Origin: Parachlorella kessleri
Lineage: Eukaryota > Chlorophyta > Trebouxiophyceae > Chlorellales > Chlorellaceae
Length of the DNA stretch: 27,617 nucleotides
Direction of reading: 5' to 3'
Assembly (NCBI GenBank): GCA_001598975.1
Contig: BBXU01001359.1
Span: 1 to 27,617 of the forward strand
In this document: in pieces, positions 21,040 through 27,617 of the stretch
Layout: the number at the start of each line of letters is the position of its first letter
How positions within the stretch are numbered: position 1 is the stretch's first letter
Notes under the pieces: model-generated
Database searches by the model: none
Seen by the model: only the letters and a program-made list of their open reading frames with translations
Told to the model about the DNA's origin: nothing
Made by a program: the position numbers and the translations under genes

Positions 21040-24000
21040 TCAGCCTCCCTTATCTTCCTCCACCTCCTCGCTGCTGGAGCCATATCCGCCCAGCAGCCCC
21101 AGCGCTTCTTCGGCAACAGGCCCCACCGGCTGCGCCGCCCCCACGGCAGCAGGAGCTGCCACGGGTGCCCCCTTGCTGTCCAAGGCAGAAGCGCCCTGAA
21201 GGTCCAGCTGCTGCTGCAGGTTGGTGTTGCCAACCCGTTGTGCACTATGTTGCTGCTGCTGGGGCTGACCTCTCTGCCGCTGGTGGCCATCATGCTGCTG
21301 CTGGCCTGCTGACGCCTCCACCAGGTCTGGTGTGAACTCCAGAAACTCCAGTGGAATGTCGGGTTCCTCGTCATCCACAAGATGCTGCTGCGCCTGCTGC
21401 TGCTGCCATGCTGCTGCTTCATTTGGGAGGTAGCGGGTGATGTCGTCACCAGTGCCTGCCACTGCGCCAGGATTCCAGGCGCCATACGCTTGCTGGTGGG
21501 AGTGGTAAGCACCTCCCACTGAAGCGGCCTGATAGGACGTGCTGTCAACCTCTGGGTGACTACTATCACCCTGGTGGTAGTACTGGTCCCAGCCTTCATA
21601 CTCATGCGTGTACTGGCCATTAGTGTCTGCAGGCACCACGCAGTGGCCTTAGCTAGTCTAGTCTAGTCTAGTCTAGTCTAACAGCGTACCGCCACCTGAC
21701 CATGCTGCCGTGAGTCCCCCAAATGGGGCCAACAAAAAGCCAGGATGTACTATGCCCACAAACCACAAGACCCAAGTACCAATTCTTAATGGCATGCACC
21801 ACCCCGTCCGTGGCCTTAGCTAAAAGCCTCCAGTAGCCGCCCTGTCTCCAGAGCCTTACGCAAAGGACCTCCAACTTGGATTTCATAACCTTTGGGCAGG
21901 ACAAAAAGGCGCATCCTTGACCCACAGGTCCTAGAGGGAGAGATGTGGCTCAGGATTTAGGTGCTCAATTCAGCAACGCATGGTAGTCAGACTGGGAGGT
22001 TAGCCAGACAGGCAGGCAGTGTTTCTGGGCCATGCGCGCGCTTCCGCAGCTCCTACCTCACCCCCCACCAGGGCACAGACTCAGGCGCCCCCTGCTCTGT
22101 TCTGCGACCACGAGCAAACCTGGGCCCCTGAGCAAGCTAGGTACCTGGGTACTGGGAGGTGGTGCAACCGGGCCTCACATTGGCCAACAGGTTGAGCTGA
22201 GTCAGCCGCTCCTGCTTCTGCTCGGGGGGCATGTCCATGACTGCCTGCAGCAGCCATGAACAGGGAGGAAAACTACTTTGCCAAGCAGCTTCCTGTGACA
22301 ATGCAGTCCAGCGCTCGGCCTATAGGCAGAACTTCCGCCACACAACACCAATGTCCAGTGCTAGAAGGATCACCGTACACCCTGCAACACACCTCGCCCC
22401 CCTAGCTTCTGCTTTACTCGTCTTGCAGAATATCATGCAATTTACACAACATAACACCCGTCACAGGAGTCCGCCAGCCGTGCACTAGCGGCACCAACTT
22501 AAGCGTTCCACATCTCCCACATATGACGCAGTGTGATGCCTGGCCACGGCCCAGAGCGGCAGCACGCCGCTGAGCCCGACAACAAAAGGTAGCAGAGCTG
22601 GTACCACCCAGCCAGCATACTCCGGCAAGCCCACACATCATACCGAGCCACTCCCAGCCTCACCAAACCCCCACACCCCTGCCATCACCCCTGCAGGAAG
22701 CCAGGCCCGCACCTGCAGGTACGCATCCCTGAAGGCCTCCTCCCGCTCCCGCTTCACTCGCTGCACCGCTCTGGGGTTGGGGTCATCGTTGGCCCACCGC
22801 ACATCCAGCACCTCCCCCATGCGCGACCCCTCCAGCGCCTGCTGGTGCATGGCCTGCTTGGCAAACTCGGCGCTGCTGCGCCAGGCATACCTGAAGGCCA
22901 GGGTCAGGGGTGGGTGGCATGCCAACGGTTACCAGGGGGATTCCATAGCCTGTTGCTGCTGAGATGTGGTACATCAAGTGCCTTAGCGTCACTGTGCCAG
23001 GCTGACTTGCCAGACAAGGCTGGGGGCCAGCAGTGGCTCGCAGGTACGGGGGACCTGTAGTTCGCCAGCGTATCCCGTCCGCGCACATGTCGACACGTCA
23101 TTGGATTGCGCTCTGTGCATAGGAACAGCTGCGGGAGAAATGCCAGGCAGGGCCCGGAAAGGCATAGCTCGTCACCACTCGTTGCACGCCTCGGACAGGA
23201 GGAGAGCAAGGGTGCTGCCACCTGTTCTGTACCCCCCTGACTGCCGCACCCGCCAGCTTCCCACCAGCCCAAAACATCCTCATCCAAGAGCCATCCCTGG
23301 CACGCGCACCTGACAAAAGCGATCGTCTTTGTGGGCACAACATGGATGTCGTCAATGGGGCCCCAGACTTTGAAGTTGTCCTCCAGCAGCTTGCGCAGCT
23401 CCAGCACCGGCAGCGCCCCTGCCCCACCGTAGTGCACATACAGCGTCTGGCACTCCCGCTCATAGGACCCCACCCCTGCACTTCGACACGAGCTAAGGTA
23501 ATGACTGAGCACTTTGCAGCTGCCAGCAGCACATGGCTGACCAGAGGCGGCAGCTTGTCACTGGACAGGGCAGCACAGCCGTGACAAGGCTTGCTTATCA
23601 CTTCCGCCATCAGTCGGCGAGCCTCTGCAGACAACAAGCTGGCTCAAGGCAGCAGGATTGCCCCACCCTGGAGGACCGGGTGCCCAGCACGGAAGGCAAC
23701 CCTCGTTGCTCGCCTTTCTTCCTGCCGTCCCTGCTGGCTGGCCCGCGCTCCCTGCCAAAGATGTCGTGGCTGTAATCGCAGCGGTGCCTGGCTTCGTCCG
23801 CCTCAGTGGGAACTCGGTGCAGGTAATCACACTCCGAGCCGTGATGGCAAAGGCCCCTGCATGAAGGAAGGATGCCACCTTGGAAGCTGGCAGCTTGACG
23901 AGGGGCGGTTACAGGCATGAAGCGTCGCACATGCCAGGGCTTGTCTCCTCCACTGACAATTGGCATGGCCGTCCATCCGCTTGATATCCATCGAACTACT

Positions 24001-24548
24001 AGGTGGCGATCCCGCCATCTGTGCCGTGCCTGGCAAAGTAGAGGCAGCAGTAGGACACGTCCGCGCCCTCGCCACGCGTATATCCCGAGTCCAGCTGAGG
24101 CCGGCAGCGGTATTTGGACGCCTCCCTGGGCTTCTTCTCTTCTTGGTTCCTGTATTCTTTGAGCTTGCGCCCTACCCACCCAGGCAATAGCTGGTTTGGC
24201 ACAATGATCCATGCGCTGGATGACTCTGCCCTGGGTAACCAAGCCAGTAGCAAGTGAAGCTGTACCGGCAGGGCAGCAGTGATACGCAGCTTACTGACTA
24301 GCACCCAAGTGCGGTAAACAGCTGGGGTTCCGGGTCACCTGTCCAAATGTTGAAAGTGCCAGCAGCATGTGTCTCCTCATGGCCTGTCACCGGTGCCGCC
24401 ACCTGCACTGACCAGTTCCCCTCAGCCAAGCCTGGCTGAGCCAATGCCAACGCTTCCTGGCTTGTGCACGGCTGCACGTTGCACCCTCGCCACAAAGCAA
24501 GGACTTCTCACAGTGTACCTGTTTCCTTGCAGGTTTGCGAGCTGCCAT
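21040..24548 (-). CDS. CWC2: Pre-mRNA splicing factor Cwc2 homologue
   Basis: A component of the Prp19-associated (NTC) spliceosome complex; in yeast Cwc2 contacts U6 snRNA and the pre-mRNA at the catalytic core. Minus exons: 24519-24548, 24339-24402, 24030-24171, 23714-23856, 23310-23475, 22713-22890, 22145-22244, 21040-21626; 1410 bases, 469 aa. Start MAARKPARKQ matches the family N-terminus. Then TFNIW, a Torus/CCCH module (C54, then C73-x8-C82-x5-C88-x3-H92 in YCCLYFARGLCHHGSECDYLHR read across two exons), FGRER, VGSYERECQTLYV and an RRM at about residues 137-222 ending EVLDVRWANDDPNP. After ERLTQLNLLANV and QYPDTNGQY comes a Gln/Ala-rich tail of nearly 190 residues with acidic DDEEPDIPLEFLEF. 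Two introns need GC donors: 24029-24028 and 23713-23712. At the second, the usual RDDMGG is replaced by RDGRKKG, so that junction is less sure. Confidence 0.9.
21653..21680. repeat. Pentanucleotide microsatellite (CTAGT)n
   Basis: About five and a half copies of ctagt lie in the CWC2 intron 21627-22144, just inside the acceptor side of the intron, about 26 bases from the last exon. Confidence 0.95.
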
Positions 24549-24931
24549 GGCGCCTTGGCTGTGCCTTGGTTGCTCACTCCATCATGTGCTGAAGACTACC
24601 TCAGCTCCACTGACCAGCCTGCTTAGCCCAACAACTGACCAGCTCGCTAAGCCAACAGCTTGCACGCTCTCTCTTGCGCCCTGGCCTGCTGTCCCTGCTT
24701 TGCAGGCCCTTGCCCAAAATCCTCACCGTGTCTGGGTTTCCGTCGGATTCCGCACCTCTGCTCGTTTGCGCACCACTCAGGTTGCAGCGGCTGCTACCGG
24801 GCTTGATCAGCCAAGGCTTGCTACGCGCAGCAGCGCTAAGCTTCCGCCCTGACTCGCGCTCCTTGATCTATGCACACCTGGCCGAGATGGCCTCAAGGTT
24901 GTGACCACACAGCTTGCCACCAGGGGGCCAG
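24549..24931. promoter_or_regulatory. Divergent intergenic region with imperfect direct repeat
   Basis: These 383 bases separate the starts of the minus-strand CWC2 gene and the plus-strand oxysterol-binding gene. An imperfect tandem repeat of about 25 bases is present: 24609-24633 and 24634-24657, both starting actgaccagc and ending ccaaca. No TATA box was identified. It probably contains both promoters and 5'UTRs. Confidence 0.5.
24609..24657. repeat. Imperfect 25-bp tandem repeat in shared promoter
   Basis: The copies differ by a two-base swap, a t/a change and a one-base gap in the middle. The repeat lies about 60-110 bases upstream of the CWC2 ATG and about 275-320 upstream of the other gene's ATG. 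Confidence 0.75.
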
Positions 24932-27594
24932 ATGAGCTTTCATCGGAGTGGCTCGCCGAGGAGCGGGCTGTCCATGGCGTTCAAGGACGTGGGCGACTGG
25001 TTTCTGAACCTGGGCGTGTCCAGGCGCAGCCTAGAGTCCTCAGACAGCACCATGGAGCGGTCGCCTGGGGGCACGGGTGTGGCCCGCAGGGTCCCCAGCA
25101 CATCGCTGTTGGCTAAGAAGCAGCAGGCATGTAGAAAGGGTGTGACGCAACGCAATAATTGGCTTTCCCCAAAGACATTTAGTGCTATGGCCGACCAACT
25201 GACCTAGTGACACTCCTGTTGGCTGTAGGTGGTGGTCGGCATGCTGCTCAAGTACGTTAACTTAACGTCAGGGTGGCGGCACCGCCTGTTTGTACTAGAC
25301 GGAGGCGTACTGCGTTACTACAAGGTGGGAGCGCTCGGGGCTGACCTGCATGGGACTGGAACGCTGTAAGGGTACCCACTTGTTGTACTGTCAAAGGCCC
25401 CCTAACATTTGAACTCGCAATAACTTTAATATCATGTATCTGTGGCAGGTGTACGGACCCACTGCCATTAACGTGTTCCAGCTTATGGAGACGCTTAGAC
25501 AGGACGGCGAGATCTTCACAATAGGCGCGGAGACCGCCTTGCTGGAGGCCAGGGACAAGCGGTGAGGACGAGCAGTGGTTGTGTCGTGCGTAAATGTATG
25601 AGCAGTTGAGCCCCTGGGCCTGTTGCTACCCGGCTGGCAAGTCAGTTACTGCTGCAGAGCAAGCCCGGCAGTGTAGCTGGGGATATGCAGGTTTTTGATG
25701 AAGCAGCGGGGGTTGCCGACCATGTATAAGAAGTTGCCGCCTGCGGCTGGCGAGATCCATCTGCAGGTAAGTCTGTCGACTGGCTTGGAGGTTATAACTT
25801 GCTGCAACAGTTAAGGGCAAGTCCCCGCATATATGATGTGTCGCAGTCACTTCCAAGCGGCTTGGCAAGACGTTGATTGCAAGGTGTTGGTGCTTTGTGT
25901 CTTGCCTGGGGCCCATGGTACTTTAACCAGATTGACATTTTGTGCAGGTGTCTTCGCTGCGGGAGTCATCGGCTGACTACCGGAAGTTCTACATCCACAC
26001 TGGCATGCAGATTATCTCGCTCAGAGCCGAGTCCAAGTGCGTCACCTTTGGGTGTTCCGCCAAGGCAGCTCTTTGCTCAGCGGTTGCATCATGTGTAATG
26101 AACTCTACTTGGTCTGCAGCTGAGCTTGTTAGCAAGCAGCAGTGACTGTGGCATACGTGGTCATACATTTTGTGTGTTGTGAAGTTCTGAATTTGACTGC
26201 TTTTATGATGGAATGCATGTGACAACAAGGACACTTCATTTGTGGTTGCTACCTGCTGCAGGGAGGACCGGTGGATATGGATTGAGTCTTTGAAGGTGTC
26301 CAAGGTGGGGCTTGCCGTATGTGTCCTGCACCTTCAAATGCGCACATTGATGCCCCACCGAACGCATGGGCACACACCTAGCACACACATGCACCTAACA
26401 CGTGTGCACTTAGTGGGGCAGCACATAATAGCATTGTGCTTTTGCCCCACAGGGTGCTTGGGAGGGTATCACGCCCACTGAGGCTGGCGCATTGATACGT
26501 GACCAGACTGGCAGGTAGGGCTGAAATCTGGCCTGTATGTTTTTTTTTAGGGTAGCTGGGTTGTTAAGGGGGAGACAGGGACTCCAGTTGGCCACCAAAG
26601 GTTGGTTCTTTCCCGCAACACGCACCACTCAGTGTCAGATAGAGAACTTGTGCAATTTCTCTATCTGGCCGTTTAACGTGCCAATGGCCTGGACTAGGAT
26701 GAGTTTTGGGTTTCACCTTCTGCACAGCCATTGCAAGGTGTAGCTAGGAGGGTTACAATATGTGCCGCAGGATGATCAATGGCGACCAGGAGTTCATGCA
26801 GTATCTGGACCAGGTGAAGGCGCGGCTGGAGGCCAAGGGGGCAAGCGAGGACGTGACGACATATGTGCAGGACCTGCTGGTGCAGGTGAGGGGGGCGGGT
26901 CAAGAAGGCGAGCTGTCGATATGATTAGGGCAAGCTATGTGGTAGGGAGCTGGGCAGGCCGGGATTTGGCATGCCAAAGAGGCGGGTCTGAGCTGTGGAC
27001 TTCTGTGACACACAGCACAGGCAACGCTGCAGGCAATCTAGCCTTTCGTGGTCCCTTGGTTGTCCGGTGGGTCAATGATGCTGAGGAGCTACATCGCGGA
27101 CATGTGCCCGCAGAGTCATCAACAGTACCATGAACTGCTGGTGGGCGAGGAGAACAAGCGGAAGGCCCTGCTGGACATCATCTACAACCTAGAGGTATGC
27201 CCCCAACACCGGCCTTGCTACTTTATGCTTATTGAGGTGCCCCATCGTCAGAGGGCATACCCCTAGGTTAAGAGACGCTTGTGAAGACAAAGTTGACTGG
27301 TCAAGGCATTCAGTAGCCTTGCAGTGAGGCCTAGCTTCTGCACCGACACCGATTGCCATACAAACGGGCCGAACATCACCACAGCCTCCCTCTTGCCTGC
27401 GTGCTCTGATTGGCCTTGCGCCAAATGTAAATGGCTGCTTTAGAAGTAGACAGGAGAGGCCATTGTCTGCCTTACTGGGTGCGTGCAGAACGACAAGCGC
27501 GCCCTGGAGACCGCCATAGTGGTGGAGGGTGGGGTCAGGCTCAAGCAGACCCCATATGCCAGGCGGGATTCAATGACCAGCGTGGAGGAGGGAG
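24932..27594 (+). CDS. Oxysterol-binding-protein-related protein (plant ORP type), N-terminal part
   Basis: The N-terminal regulatory part of an ORP, a lipid-transfer or sensing protein working at membrane contact sites. Exons: 24932-25126, 25229-25324, 25449-25561, 25691-25766, 25948-26036, 26262-26304, 26453-26514, 26771-26885, 27114-27194, 27489-27594; 976 bases, 325 residues, then a GTGAGC donor into the next exon off the window. Residues about 66-204 form a PH domain: VVVGMLLKYVNLTSGWRHRL, FVLDGGVLRYYK, GEIHLQVSSLRES, then REDRWIWIESL-like KEDRWIWIESL with its conserved Trp. The order matches plant ORP1/ORP2 proteins. A charged helical region follows (residues about 225-320). The lipid-binding ORD and EQVSHHPP motif should lie to the right and are not visible. 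The first intron needs a GC donor (GCATGT at 25127). The start ATG follows no recognisable upstream exon. Confidence 0.88.
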
Positions 27595-27617
27595 GTGAGC
27601 AGGCCCCCCTATGCGGG

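Noticed and set aside
20865..21620. Minus-strand frame of 251 codons overlapping the CWC2 last exon
   Set aside because: Ser/Thr/Arg-rich translation with no motif; the other frame continues the CWC2 QYPDT motif in phase.
1..27617. CRISPR arrays, bacterial defence or toxin systems, phage or transposon genes
   Set aside because: No regularly spaced repeats, no transposase or integrase motifs, and all recognised genes are intron-split eukaryotic genes.

Overview
The window is nuclear DNA of a green alga, probably a flagellated chlorophyte of the Chlamydomonas type. It is GC-rich by eye, each gene is cut by many short introns of about 100-520 bases, candidate polyadenylation signals are TGTAA, and the proteins are eukaryotic and plant/algal: an acyl-ACP synthetase-like enzyme, an axonemal coiled-coil protein, a YVH1 phosphatase, a nucleotide-sugar transporter, the splicing factor Cwc2 and a plant-type oxysterol-binding-related protein. 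I saw no tRNA, rRNA, CRISPR array, transposon or bacterial operon. All gene models were spliced by hand by requiring splice signals, continuous reading phase and family motifs at every junction. The five complete models give exact multiples of three. 

Layout, left to right: (1) 149-1450, minus, partial acyl-ACP/acyl-CoA synthetase running off the left edge; (2) 2141-6280, minus, 9 exons, 314 aa, RS-rich protein with two hnRNP-Q-type acidic domains and a Gly/Tyr-rich tail; (3) 6614-11291, plus, 17 exons, 710 aa, coiled-coil protein like the outer-dynein-arm docking factor CCDC151/ODA10; (4) 11575-16781, minus, 12 exons, 695 aa, a YVH1/DUSP12 dual-specificity phosphatase joined in frame to a complete HAD-superfamily hydrolase; (5) 17310-20478, plus, 8 exons, 455 aa, SLC35A-type nucleotide-sugar transporter with an extra C-terminal membrane segment; (6) 21040-24548, minus, 8 exons, 469 aa, Cwc2 spliceosome protein; (7) 24932-27594, plus, first 10 exons of an oxysterol-binding-protein-related protein with its PH domain, running off the right edge. 

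Gene pairs 2/3, 4/5 and 6/7 are divergent, separated by about 330, 530 and 380 bases, so each pair probably shares a bidirectional promoter. Pairs 3/4 and 5/6 are convergent. The genes do not form a pathway; this looks like ordinary gene-dense algal chromosome. The most unusual points are the phosphatase-HAD fusion in one uninterrupted exon and the high number of inferred GC-AG introns (7 of about 62).
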